DNA from: Osmanthus fragrans
Taxonomy: Eukaryota > Streptophyta > Magnoliopsida > Lamiales > Oleaceae
Length of the DNA: 64,000 nt
Assembly: GCA_019395295.1 (NCBI GenBank)
Contig: CM033350.1
Coordinates: 15,718,987 to 15,782,986 of the forward strand
Reading direction: 5' to 3'
Shown: piece by piece, positions 1 through 11,390 of the stretch
How the letters are laid out: the number at the start of each line of letters is the position of its first letter
Numbering within the stretch: position 1 is the first letter of the stretch
The notes under the pieces: generated by a model
What the model was told of the DNA's origin: nothing
Database searches by the model: none
What the model saw: the letters and a program-made list of their open reading frames with translations, nothing else
Made by a program: the position numbers and the translations under genes

Positions 1-983
1 TAAGGTGTGCAAATTATTGAAATCGTTATATGATTTAAAACAAGCACCTAAGAAATGGCATGAAAAATTTAACTTAGCTATCGTTTCATTTGGTTTCAAG
101 AATAATAGTGTAAATAAATGTTTGTACTCTAAATTATGTGATAATTATGTTACATTTATATGTTTATATGTTGATAACATGTTGATTATGAGTAATCATA
201 TGAATGGAATAGAAGAAACAAAGATGTTTCTATCTTCTACATTCAAAATGAAGGATCTTGGACAAGTTGATACCATTTTTGGTATCAAAGTTACTAAACA
301 TTTGAACACAAAAAAATTTAGTACCCCTCTTGATCCAACTTTGAAACTGATAAAGAATAATGGAAAAACAGTTGCTCAATTGGAGTATACAAGTGTTATA
401 GGGAATCTTATATATGCAGTTCAATGCACAAGATCGGACATAACTTTTGCAATTAGTAAAGTTAGTAGGTATACTAGTAATCCGAGCAAGGATCACTAGA
501 AGGTCATTGGAAGAGTTCTTGGCTATTTAACGAAAATCAAGAACATAGGTCTACAACATACTAAATTTCCGCCTGTATTCTAGGAATTTACCGATACTAG
601 TTGGATATCTAGCACGAACAATGGTAAATCTACTTCAAGTTGGGTGTTCACTTTTGGAGGAGGTGTTGTTTCTTGGAAATCAAAGAAATAGACATATATA
701 ACACACTCAACTATGGAATTCGAATTTGTAGCATTATTAGAAATCGAGAAAGAAGTTGAGTGGTTTAATGATCTTCTTTATGAGATACCTCTGGGATCGA
801 AGAATACATCTTCAATACCTATCATATTTGATAGTTAAGCCACATTAGCAAAAACATACAATGAGGTATACAACAAAAAGTCTGGATGTATGAGTCTCAT
901 ACATGACTACATAAAGAAATCAATGAAGGATGAAATAATTTTACGAAATTATGTTAAGTCAATCGAGAACTTAGCGGATCCTT
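1..983 (+). pseudogene. Ty1/copia pol remnant: reverse transcriptase and RNase H
   Basis: This is the 3' part of a decayed copia polyprotein, entering from beyond the left edge. Visible motifs in order are LLKSLYDLKQAPKKWHEKF (RT thumb entry), CLYVDN at about 160-180 where functional copies have YVDD, then an RNase H region with GVVSWKSKK, a TMEFEFVAL segment (normally TEAEYVA) and LIHDYIKK plus ENLADP just before the gap. Stop codons interrupt the frame at about 497, 582, 688 and 836. The changed catalytic Asp and the stops mean it cannot encode active enzyme. It is probably the same element as the LTR at 1915-2563. Copia family membership is seen directly; linkage across the gap is inferred. 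Confidence 0.9.
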
Positions 984-1483
984 NNNNNNNNNNNNNNNNN
1001 NNNNNNNNNNNNNNNNNNNNNNNNNNNNNNNNNNNNNNNNNNNNNNNNNNNNNNNNNNNNNNNNNNNNNNNNNNNNNNNNNNNNNNNNNNNNNNNNNNNN
1101 NNNNNNNNNNNNNNNNNNNNNNNNNNNNNNNNNNNNNNNNNNNNNNNNNNNNNNNNNNNNNNNNNNNNNNNNNNNNNNNNNNNNNNNNNNNNNNNNNNNN
1201 NNNNNNNNNNNNNNNNNNNNNNNNNNNNNNNNNNNNNNNNNNNNNNNNNNNNNNNNNNNNNNNNNNNNNNNNNNNNNNNNNNNNNNNNNNNNNNNNNNNN
1301 NNNNNNNNNNNNNNNNNNNNNNNNNNNNNNNNNNNNNNNNNNNNNNNNNNNNNNNNNNNNNNNNNNNNNNNNNNNNNNNNNNNNNNNNNNNNNNNNNNNN
1401 NNNNNNNNNNNNNNNNNNNNNNNNNNNNNNNNNNNNNNNNNNNNNNNNNNNNNNNNNNNNNNNNNNNNNNNNNNNNNNNNNNN
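984..1483. other. assembly gap of 500 N
   Basis: Exactly 500 unknown bases. The round number suggests a placeholder for unknown length, so spacing between the copia RNase H end and its 3' LTR is not reliable. Confidence 0.98.
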
Positions 1484-1914
1484 ATATGTGGATAGTTTCA
1501 ACATTATAAAATTCACGATAACCCTATCCTAATTAAATAATACCGTTTGTTACTAAAATAGGGGGTGAGTTATAAGCTCTTAATGAAGTTTAGTACTAAG
1601 TACAAGTATCTCTAAAAGTAACAAAGATACTGGAAGAACTTCACCTAGATAAATTTCAAGGTGGTGCCGCCTCAATTGAGAGTTAAAGTTTCTCTCTTAA
1701 AAATTTGTTAAAAATGATGAGCGCAAGGCCATATTAGCGCTAAGCAAGATCGATGAACTTGAGAATGTGTTATACTTGTATGAGTGTTCTTACCAGTATT
1801 GTCACATAGAATAACTGATTCAAAACTTCAATGCTACCTTTAATTTTGACTTTATGCGTGAGTATTGTATATTTAAGATGTGAGATTTTGTTGAATATTG
1901 AACAAGTGGGGGAT

Positions 1915-2563
1915 TGTTGAATAATGTTAAAAAATCAATAAAACTGTGTGAATCGATGTGTTGAATGAAAAGTGAAATCGGAGGCCGAAAAGTTGGCCTA
2001 TGCGATCGCATAGGTCAGGAGGGGTTGTGGCGGCATGGCAATTTACAAGACCCTTAGGCCCTGTCATTGGATAGTCTATGCGACCGCATAGAACATTTTA
2101 CTAGCCGTTAAGGACAATTTTTTTTTTTTTTTTTAATTTCTAGTGGCCTTTCATGTGTTTTGGCAATTCGTGTAGCATTGATTGATGCCTATACATAGGT
2201 TATTGATGATCAATGCAAATAATATGAAAAAACATTTTGAAAAACACTTGTGATCGAATTTCCATTCGACAAAATAATCAATGCTTTCCTTCTATCATAT
2301 TTAATTTTCTTCGTGTTCTCAAGTTTTAAAGGATTTCACTAAGTGCTTAAGTGTTAATCATTTTCAAATCTTGATAAATCCTGCAAACTATTAGCCAAGA
2401 GTCCCTTTAAGCATCAAGTTCAATCCAAAAGGGACAAATATTGTTTGAGGACAACAATCACGTGTTTAGGCCTTCATTTAATTTCTTTCGTTGTTCCTTT
2501 CGTTTTTTCATTTTGTTATTCGTTTCTTCTCCATCGCCTTGTGTGTAAACCCTTTTTCTAACA
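1915..2563 (+). repeat. copia 3' long terminal repeat with polypurine tract
   Basis: A polypurine tract AAGTGGGGGAT (1904-1914) directly precedes TGTTGAATAATG, the usual copia PPT-LTR junction. The likely end is CTTTTTCTAACA at 2563, giving TG...CA ends and a length of about 650 bp. Two near-identical palindromes, CCTATGCGATCGCATAGG (1997-2014) and TCTATGCGACCGCATAGA (2075-2092), lie in it. The region 1484-1903 before the PPT is the element's non-coding 3' tail. The 5' LTR is outside the window, so no TSD can be checked. The right edge is less certain than the left. Confidence 0.7.
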
Positions 2564-3367
2564 TTTTTCTACCTCGGTGTTATTTTTGGCCGATAATTGT
2601 TTCTATTATCTGGTGATTCAGCTGCATGGTTTGATGTAATTAAGTGGCATTTTTGGTTGTTGCTGACAGTGGGTAAATTTATGTTGCCTGATGCTGATTG
2701 AAGCTAAATTTCTGTCCAATTCTAAAGTAGATTGTTGTTGTTACTTTGGTATTTTGCAGTTTGAATGGTGGTGTTATGATGTATTTTTGCTGGAATGAAT
2801 AAAATGGAAGGGAAAATTAGTGCAATACAAACAATTAGGTACCATTACTGCCACATGGTTTCTTTCTTAGTTTACAAAACACCAAAATATGTAAATGTTA
2901 GATCCTGAAGTAGCCAAAAAGTCCTTCTGTAAATTAAGGTGGCAACAAAGGCCAAAATGCCAAGTTCAGACGATAGGTCTTGAAAACGTATGGCACCCAA
3001 CATTTAAAACCATTTGCGCCAATTAGCTTTATAATTACCCTAATGTTATCACTAACAATCGTAAATTTACTGAAAATAAAATTTAATTCATGTGGTCTAG
3101 GGAGAAATGTTTTCCCCTTGAAAAGGAAAAGAAACTGGTTTGCCCTGCCAAACTTGATAAACTTGTGAAGATTCGTGACTGTGAATTGAATACTTCAGAA
3201 CTTGTATCAAAGAAGTTAAAAAAACAAGTTACTATAATTGCAATTACAGACGAGACAACTTCAAGCAGAAGATAACATTACAACCACTAGGCTTTTTTTA
3301 ATTTTTGGATATCTTTTTGGTGGATTTGCTATGACATGTACAATAACTGCTGCAACTTACAAAAACT
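2564..3367. other. 3' flank of the L18a-like gene; no further gene seen
   Basis: This should contain the 3' UTR and downstream DNA of the minus-strand L18a-like gene. The short open frames at 2980-3275 have no recognisable domain and no upstream context, and I regard them as chance. Confidence 0.5.
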
Positions 3368-6300
3368 TCACCAGGCATGAGTTGCTTTAGTCACACCAAG
3401 AGTAACAGCAATAACAGCCAGAGTTGCCTGCAGTAACAAACCAATGATGATAAGTTTCATTCACAAGTCGAGCAAATGGTAACATTGAATAACTGTGTTC
3501 TTATAAAGCCAGTTGAGCATAATCTAATGCTGGGGACTCAAAACAAAGCGACAAAGTCACATGTATAGAACATCTTAATTGGACTGTTCTTAAGCCAAAA
3601 ACTTACACTTGGGAAAAAAATTGGCCCAAACTCTGGCAAGATCTAATAATTATGTTTACCAACTCCTATTAGCAGCCTACCTGGCACCAGTTATTCCTTC
3701 TTCTTTTTTATCATTTGTAGTTATTATGGGACGTCCATGAATAATTTCCGACAAACATAAGCAAAAGACCAAATCTTGGCCAATTCTTAATTGTATCCTG
3801 TTCTCAAACAGGGAAACCAATTCTTTATTTGCCTTTTAGATCGTCTATATTCTCCTTGTGCTTTTAATCTTTCAATTAATAAATATAATCACTTAGAATT
3901 AACATGTGATCACTATGTTGGTGGCTTCAACACCCACAACAATTTCTGATAGTCTCTAACAAAAAAACTTAACTAAAATAAACGGTACAAGTACATTAAG
4001 TGTCCAACAATACTTTTACTTCATGGCTAGGAGGGGGGGTTGCTACTAGTGTAATTACTAATTTCTATGCAGTAAGTGTCTCTCTTCACAATCCAAGCTC
4101 TCAGTGCCGGGCTCATTATACAATTCTTTTATGCATCTTATCTGCGCCACATTTCTTGATGAAAGAATTTATACTTAATGCATCTCTAGTTAATGATGAT
4201 AGGTATGATGTGAGCAAGCTAACACGATCGAGAAGCATAAAAACTAATACTTCGAAGTAGCAAGTGCAGTCATCATGAAAAACTTTGGAAGATTATATGA
4301 TTAACAAATCCTCAGCATATAAGCAGTAGTGATCCCTCCTTTTTTCTTTCAGCTAATTAATTGACCAGACAATTAAGCAGTAGTAACCCTTAAAAGCATT
4401 TTAGACTTCAGAAAGAGAAATCACATTAGAGGATGAACACTTACAGCCAGTGTGCATGCAATAAGTCCAGGTTTTTCCCTGTAATCAACTCGAACACATA
4501 ACAGTATAAAAGCTCCAATGTACCAGGGAATAGCACCGAGTACAAAACCAATTATAAACCTTGAAAATAAATTCAGATAAAATCAGTCAATAATTCACAT
4601 TTTACAAGAGTTTAACAAATTAACACAATAATATAATCATTAGACAACATTGAAGTTCAGAATTAGTACTACCCTGACTAAATCTCCCTCTAAAAGTTTT
4701 TTTTAACTGACAGCCTATTTGCAATAAAGGGGAAAAATACTTATAACAACTAAATATCAAGAGCTTGGCAAATTGCCTTGCCCATTTTATTTTCAGCACT
4801 TCCTCTTGATCAACCATTTCTCTTTGCAATAGACTGAATCAATATTTCCTCAACCATAACCATGGCTATCTTTCCTTTACATCATTTTATCCGGTACCGT
4901 GGTGCCAATTGATATTCATAAACTCAACCACAGATACAGGAAAATTGAATAGACAACAAAAGCATAAAAATTGAACTCCATTTAAATGCTAATCTAGCAA
5001 ACAGCTCTTACAGTGGAAAATCATTAACTATTTAAAGATTTTATGATGACATGTATCTCCAAATAAAGAGAGGAAAATCATTGGTCAAAGGACTATAAAA
5101 CTGAGAATAGTACTTACAAGAACCATCCAAACCCCATACCACAACAAGGAAGCCGATGCTCTCTAAAGGGTCGACCTTCAGCAACAGCATAACCTGGCAT
5201 AGCAAGAATTAAAAGGGTGTTAGAAGCGACTAAAGAAGTGCACATGGAACTGCTTCTACGAACAGTACTAGCTTTCCATTATGTCCATTGTCCAATAACA
5301 TGCATATTCGAGTAATTGTTGAATGATCTTTAAAACTAGGTCGCCTTGCCAGCATAGGATGACCAAGGACAAACATAAGAACTGAGAAAGCAGTGCATAA
5401 GGAAAATACCAATGTCAAAAAGTTAAGAATCAATAACAACTCGTCCAAATGATCATACTTGATTTCCTAAATTTTGTGTGGTAATTAAGGCGGAATATGC
5501 ACAAAAAGCAATACAGTTAAGTTAAATTGAAGATTTTAGTTATGTGATTCAGTGAATTGAACAAAAAATTCCTTTTTAATCTCTTCACCTTGTGCTTTCA
5601 ATATCACCTTCAGATTAACTACTTATCAACAATAACTAACAGAAACAAAGAAAAAGGCTAAATAAAACGTGTAATAAACTGGATTTTACAAAACACAGCA
5701 CATTTTGAGGCGAAGCCAATGGCGCCAGGGAACGTGTGCAGAATGACAAATTAAAAGAGCAACAGACTAGGAATTTGTCTATTCCCGATGCAACCAATCA
5801 ATGTATTTAGGGTCTTGTTTGATTTAAAGATGAAATTTGAGTGGAAATAAAACGAATTGCAGTGAATTGAATAGTCTAGAACTTGTTTTACTGATAATTG
5901 TCAATTAATTGTATTTTATTGGTATAATTTTTCACCTGAAAAATGTTGAAATTTTCTATCTTTTGGTGTTCATTTGATTTTGTTTTTCATGAAAATTGTC
6001 GATTAAAGAGATATAATTTGTTTGGATTGCCAAAAAAAAAAAAATTGTGTTTGTTTGGTTTTGTTTTACATGAAAATTGTCAATTAAATGGATAATTTTT
6101 TTTTTTTACACATTGGGGATAGAATTTTTTTCTATTGCCCCAAAAAAAAAAGTTAGAAAACAAAAAATCACCTAAAAGGTGGAAAAATCAATTCCACAAA
6201 ATCAAGGCAAATGTGCACGTGTGGACAAAAAATGAAAAATCAATTCCTTGGAAAAAAAAGTGCTATCAAATAAGCCAAAAGTGGGAAATAGAATTTGTTT

Positions 6301-7146
6301 TCCAACTTCCATGAAAAAATTTGGGCGTGTCAAACAAGGCCTTAATGTATCAACTTGAATAACAACAAACAACTAGGCTCGTCGGGCATAGCTCAGTGCA
6401 AAAACAAGAGTGAAGTAATCTCAATTAAGTTGACAGTCGCAATATGATGGTTCGATTCCTACCTCTTACAATGTATAAATTGAACTCTCAGTGATACCAG
6501 TATGACAATTCTTGTACCATGACCTACTGAGGCAGGTGCCGCGATTTACCTCGTCCACAATGATCTAGAAGCGGGGCAATGGGACCCTCAAGATTGGGTT
6601 CAACCCTTTTAACAACAAACAACTAGGGATTTATCTTTTCCCGATGCAAGTATGCAACCAATCAACATATCAACTTTTGCAGATATTTTCTTGATAAACA
6701 GCAAGTAGACTAACAAAAAAAAAAAAAAAAAAAGGAATTTTAAATCAATCAATAGCAACAAAATAAACATTCGCCTGTTACATGAATTTGTTTATTTCTT
6801 TTCCGTTGGTCAATAAATTTTTTTTAATTCAATTAAGGTATTCTAAATTTCATCTTATGTACATCAAGATATCATAATAAAAGTTTCAAGATCAATCAAG
6901 AGTACCTGGAACAGTTTGATATCCGTGAGGATAGTAATGAGGTGGAGCGCCGGAGAGGCCAGCAGGAGGCATGGGTTGAGGGAAACCGATGACATGGTGA
7001 GGCGGCGGAGGAGGAGAGACAGTAGGTTGAGGTTGATAGTTCGCCACGCCTTGGAAGGTTCCGTAATAATTGTGCGGGGGAGGCGGGGGCTGGTCGCTGG
7101 CTGCCGTCGCGACGCCTCTGCTCTTCCCTTCACCTTCTTCGGTCAT
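3368..7146 (-). CDS. 60S ribosomal protein L18a-like membrane protein, four exons
   Basis: Coding exons on the minus strand are 7146-6906, 5193-5118, 4559-4445 and 3427-3368. All three introns are GT-AG and frames join exactly (492 nt, 163 aa plus TGA). The N-terminus (about residues 19-76) is rich in Pro, Tyr and Gly (DQPPPPPHNYYGTFQGVANY, GFPQPMPP, HGYQTVPG). A conserved core follows, GRPFREHRLPCCGMGFGW (87-104). There are two predicted membrane segments, about 105-128 (FLFIIGFVLGAIPWYIGAF) and about 138-157, separated by VDYREKPG. This matches plant proteins annotated 'L18a-like'; despite the name they are small membrane proteins, not the ribosomal subunit, and their biochemical role is not settled. 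The ATG at 7146 begins MTEEGEGKSRG, the usual family start. Intron 1 (1,712 bp) hosts a MITE and a SINE; introns 2 and 3 are 558 and 1,017 bp. It appears intact. Confidence 0.93.
5810..6341. mobile_element. Tourist-like (PIF/Harbinger-type) MITE in intron 1 of the L18a-like gene
   Basis: Terminal inverted repeats GGGTCTTGTTTGATTT (left) and the complement of GTCAAACAAGGCC (right) are flanked by TTA at 5807-5809 and 6342-6344, the 3-bp TSD typical of PIF/Harbinger elements. The 532-bp interior is non-coding with internal near-repeats around CATGAAAATTGTC. Confidence 0.75.
6378..6610 (+). mobile_element. tRNA-derived SINE with perfect 17-bp target-site duplication
   Basis: The 5' part carries RNA polymerase III internal promoter boxes: A-box TAGCTCAGTGC (6389-6399) and B-box GGTTCGATTCC (6449-6459). 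The body ends CAACCCTTTT. It is flanked by identical copies of AACAACAAACAACTAGG at 6361-6377 and 6611-6627. The 233-bp length, pol III boxes and long TSD are those of a plant SINE. A-to-B spacing (60 bp) is longer than in a tRNA. It is antisense to the host gene within intron 1. The identical TSDs suggest a fairly recent insertion. Confidence 0.88.
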
Positions 7147-7988
7147 CCTTGCTATTACGTACGAATCGACGATTCAGCTCGGAAGGGGTTGGGGTCCGGT
7201 ATTCAAAGCTACGTCGTTTTATTATTCGATCGACGACCGAATCCGAATCCGAATTCAAAGCTTGTTCGCTGATTAGTGGTTACCTGTGTCTGTGTGAAAT
7301 GTAGGTGGCTTAGTTGTTAAGTTTTAAGTGGACCCACATCCTCTTGTAAATTGTAATTAAGGCTGAGCAAAACTCAATTCAATTCGCTCAATCCGACCAA
7401 CTCAAATCAAATCAAGTGATTTCGGTCGAATTTTTAAGTTTAATTAAATTGAGTTGGGATGAAAATTTGAATTTGAGATTGGATTGAGTTGAATATCTGG
7501 TTATGAATTAAAACTCAATCCAATCCACCCACCCTAATGAATTAAAAAATTAATATTTAAAATGAAAAATAAATAAATAGACATAACAGTAAAATAAAAT
7601 AATGAAACCAAGTTGCCAACTGGTTTGCTACCAAAGGATACAGTGAAAGAAAGTTTAAATTTGTTGAAGCTAATGAACTCATTGGTAGAATCAAAGGTAT
7701 TGTGAAACTTGATAAACTTGGTATGGAAAGTATTACATTAGTTTCTTAATTAGACCTTGCATATTTTTTTCGTTTTAGATTTATTGCATGATTTGTAATT
7801 AATCAGTAGACTTTGTAGATTACAATTTGTAATTTTTTTTTTTAGGAGGTAAGGCACATATGTCCCCCTCCTCGCATTGTAATTGATTTTTCATCAATAA
7901 ATTCATATCCTATGGCTTGGATTTTCAAGTAGGATATTTCCCAAAAAAAAAAAAATGTATGAGAAATGCTAGGGGTATATAATATTGG

Positions 7989-8087
7989 GTACATAATAGT
8001 ATCTCATACTCACATGGTAGGGTCCGCTCGAATAAAATATTTAAGTGAGCTCCACCACCATGTGAGTATGAGATACCATTATGTAAC
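7989..8087. repeat. foldback inverted repeat, about 32-bp arms
   Basis: Arms 7989-8020 and about 8055-8087 both carry ATCTCATACTCACATGGT or its complement, separated by about 35 bp. This is probably part of a foldback MITE; its right side is cut by the element starting at 8096. Confidence 0.7.
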
Positions 8088-8095
8088 CTAAAATT

Positions 8096-8971
8096 TAGGA
8101 TGGCAACGGGTCGGTTCGGTTCGGTTAATGACCACGAAAATAAATTATTTTTTATAAGTCCAACCGTCAAATTAAAAAAAAAAATTATGAATAAAAATCA
8201 ATAAAAAAAAACTAAGTCAATTTAGCAAACAATATCTCAAATGAAAATGCAAACAATTTAAAGTATCTTTCTTCGGCCTTTGAGAAGTTAAGATAAAACA
8301 ACTCAAAATAAGAGAATTATAGACAGATTAAAAAACACTTATTTAATATCATACAGATAATTAACAACTAGTAGACATACCAAAACTGCTAGCAATAAAA
8401 TTAAAATACCCAACCAAATAAACATTGTATTAAGTAACAAAAAGGAGGGATAGAGTTAGGGAACCAAATAAATTAATGAACTCAACTCCCACGAGCAATA
8501 AAAGAAAGAGGGAAAGATCATAATCAAGAAAATTGTATTTGCATTAGCTAACCAAGAAAATGGAAGGGATGACTTAGGGAAGGAGAGTCTCATATAAAGT
8601 AAACTTGCAAAGAACAATTCAAGAAATATCTTCATCCCAATCACAGGAGATGATGTTGTTGATTCCAATTTCGAATTTTCTTTCTCGCCGTCGCCCGTTA
8701 CTTTAATATTTCTTATTTTCTGTGTATTTTCAGTGAGTGAGAGTAGGGTTAAGTTAAGGCCAAAAAACTTGGTTAGTGTGCTGGTCATGTTAATGGGTCG
8801 GTAAGGTAATGAGTCATAATTATACAAAGAATTATTAAAAGAAGCTCAATTGTTCAATTAAATTTTTTTTTTAAACGGGTAATCGGTTCGGTTCGGGGCA
8901 CCGTCGCTAAATACCATACCCGCCCTACCACGAATCGGGTCATTAAAATTCAATTCGAATTACCATCCCTA
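8096..8971. mobile_element. hAT-like element nested inside 7358-9250
   Basis: Left end TAGGATGGCAAC and right end CCATCCCTA form an imperfect TIR. Flanks CTAAAATT (8088-8095) and CCAAAATT (8972-8979) match at 7 of 8 bases, an hAT-type TSD. Subterminal GGTTCGGTTCGG strings are near both ends. The 123-codon minus-strand frame at 8456-8827 has no recognisable domain. Confidence 0.6.
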
Positions 8972-9250
8972 CCAAAATTATTTATATCAAGACTTTTCCT
9001 TCAAATAATTTCAAACTCTAAAAAATTATCCAAATTTAACAAATAAATCCGATTCAATTTTAATTGGGCCGAAACCCAAACCGACTAACTCAACTCAATC
9101 CAACCCAAACCAATCAAGATTGGTTTGGGTTGAGTTTAAATCAATAATTTGGTTGGATTTAGTTGAGTTTCGATCAAATCAACCATGTTGGGTTAGGTTT
9201 AGATTGGAAAAAAAATCAATCCAGCTCAACCCACCCCACGTTCACCCCTA

Positions 9251-9401
9251 CTTGTAATCTTCCAATAAATTAATAAATATTTATACTGTTCTAAAAAATG
9301 CGCGTAAAAGCGAAATGTGACGAAAATGCTTTGTCTTGAGCTTTGCGGGAATTATGCGATCAACATTGTTATTGATCGCTTAATAAGTGCCTAGACACAC
9401 C

Positions 9402-9437
<36 letters not shown>

Positions 9438-10076
9438 TTGTTATTTAAAACGTTACATCTTCCCACTATTAAATTATTAATCACTAATTTATTATACAAT
9501 AAAAGTGATAAATAAACGGCCATACTATAATTTGGAATTACAAACCACGCTTTCAAGAGTTTCAAGACAGGAATTCCAAAAATTCATTTCTCCAAATCCA
9601 ATGCCCACTTCGGCACTTCCTCCTCCTCATTAGTGGTAAGACCACATCTCTTGCCCACTTTTTTCTGGTAATATTATATTAGTGGGTTTTTATTTTTGGC
9701 TTTTTCAGTTTTGCTTCGTTTTTTTAGAGGGGGTTTATAATTAACTTGGTTGTGTATTTTTCATGAGTTTGGCTGCAATTACAAGACTGAAATTACAGGT
9801 GCTTGCCATAAACCGTTGGAATTGTTGATAAATTTATGTGGGTGCTTGATAAATTTCATTTATGTGTGCATTGAAATTGGTATTGTTGCTGAAATTTCAT
9901 TTTTGTAGGCACTTGATAAACTCCATTTGCTGCAATTGTTGTTGAATTTTTCCTGTGTTTCAATTAGTTACATTAATAACATAAAATGGTAAACTGAATT
10001 TTCCAGTGTCATTGTAACTAAATTTTCCTGTGTTTCAACTTTCCTATGCTTTTGGGCCTTGGGCTTCTGTGTTTAT
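9251..10076. other. non-genic stretch with ATT microsatellite
   Basis: It holds an (ATT)n microsatellite near 9407-9437. Otherwise I see no gene or element end in this stretch. Confidence 0.5.
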
Positions 10077-10229
10077 TTTCAATTAGGGAAAAATTTATAA
10101 ATAAGATAATAAGTAAGACCAATTTCAATAATAAGATAACAAGTTTTAATTTTCAAAAATCAGATTTTTATTAAAATTTATTTATAATTTAGTTAATTAA
10201 TTATATATTTAATTAATTAAATATATAAA

Positions 10230-10775
10230 TATCACAAATATATATAATTTGGTCACAAATTCATTTATTGGTCACATATATTAATTAGTCACAAATCAAA
10301 AAATTTATGTCACAATTTATTTTCGAGATCACAAATTAGAATTTTAATATGTCAAATTATTTTACGATCACGATTCAAAAATTTTATAGGTCACAATTTG
10401 TTCATCGACCACAAATCAGAAATATTATAAGTCACAACTTATTATACAGTCACAGATTATCAAATTATTAGTCACGAATTTACAATTTTTGAGGTCACGG
10501 ATTATTTTTCGATCATGAATAAGAATTTTTTAATGTCACAGATTATTTTACGATTACAATTTAAAAATTTTACGGGTCACAATTTGTTCATCGATCACAA
10601 ATTAAAATTTTACACATCACAATTTATTTATAGGTCACGGATCATAAATATTATATATCACAACTTATTACACATGCACAAATTTTTAATTTTTTACTTC
10701 ACACATTATTTTTTTGTCACAATTTATCTTTTTCATTAGTCCCAGATTAATCAATTCGCTGGTCACAATCAATCA
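10230..10775. repeat. degenerate tandem array of GTCACAA-type units
   Basis: The motif GTCACAAATT or a variant recurs about every 25-40 bp. A longer period of about 184 bp is visible: GTCACAATTTGTTCATCG occurs near 10400 and again near 10578 with similar context. It lies just inside the left terminus of the Mutator-like element. Confidence 0.75.
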
Positions 10776-10904
10776 AATAATTTGTGACCACCATCAACAC
10801 TTGCGACTATCACTTCAACGCTGCCTCCAATAGCAGTAGCAGCATCATCGTCACCGCCAAAACCACCACCACATTGGTCACAAATTAATTAATTTATTGA
10901 TCAC

Positions 10905-11390
10905 AACTTTCAATTGCCAATAAAATTGTCACAAATGCCCACGCCCCATTCCACCACTCCAAAGCACTGCACCACCGCCACCATTGTCGACATCACCACT
11001 ACTACAACACCAACAACGCCCACGACCCATCCCACCACTCCAAAGCGCCGCCCATCGCCAACAACCACCAACGACGCCGCCCATTGCCACCACCATCGAT
11101 ATCACCACCACCACCACGAGCGTCGACATCACCACTACAACACCAACAGCAATAGGCAAAATTGCGACCACCACCATCCAAACACAACCAAAAAATCATA
11201 TCCAAAATTATCACCACCCCGCCACCACCACTGCTACGACTGCAAGTAGCATCATCACCACCACCATGCCCTAAGTAGATTCACTACTACTGCCACACCT
11301 CATCACCACTACCACACCTCATCACTACTACCACAATGCCCTAAGCAGATTCACCACCACCACCACACCTCATCACCACTACGCGGCAAT
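10905..11390. repeat. CCA/CAC-rich low-complexity tract
   Basis: Imperfect CCACCA and CACCAC trinucleotides dominate, which creates several overlapping His/Thr/Pro-rich and Val/Gly-rich open frames on both strands. These are compositional artefacts, not genes. Confidence 0.85.

Larger units (their letters stand above)
7358..9250. mobile_element. hAT-like non-autonomous element, outer member of a nest
   Basis: Ends are TAAGGCTGAGC (left) and GTTCACCCCTA (right), an imperfect short TIR. Flanking 8-mers ATTGTAAT (7350-7357) and CTTGTAAT (9251-9258) agree at 7 of 8 positions, fitting the 8-bp hAT TSD. The interior is built of degenerate AACCCAA/TTGGGTT-like strings in both orientations. No transposase is visible. 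It contains the nested element at 8096-8971. Confidence 0.6.

Noticed and set aside
890..1516. Open frames of 201 and 181 aa on both strands
   Set aside because: Most of their length is the 500-base N gap.
3368..7146. Identification as the true ribosomal protein L18a
   Set aside because: The ribosomal protein lacks the Pro-rich N-terminus and two membrane segments seen here; this is the plant L18a-like family.
8456..8827. 123-aa minus-strand frame
   Set aside because: Lies inside a hAT-like non-autonomous element; no transposase motif.
10230..10775. CRISPR-like or satellite interpretation of the GTCACAA array
   Set aside because: Units are degenerate with no uniform spacers, and the array sits within a TSD-bounded transposon in a plant genome.
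10914..11274. Overlapping His/Thr/Pro-rich and Val/Gly-rich open frames
   Set aside because: Produced by CCA/CAC low-complexity DNA in several frames and both strands; no start context or domain.
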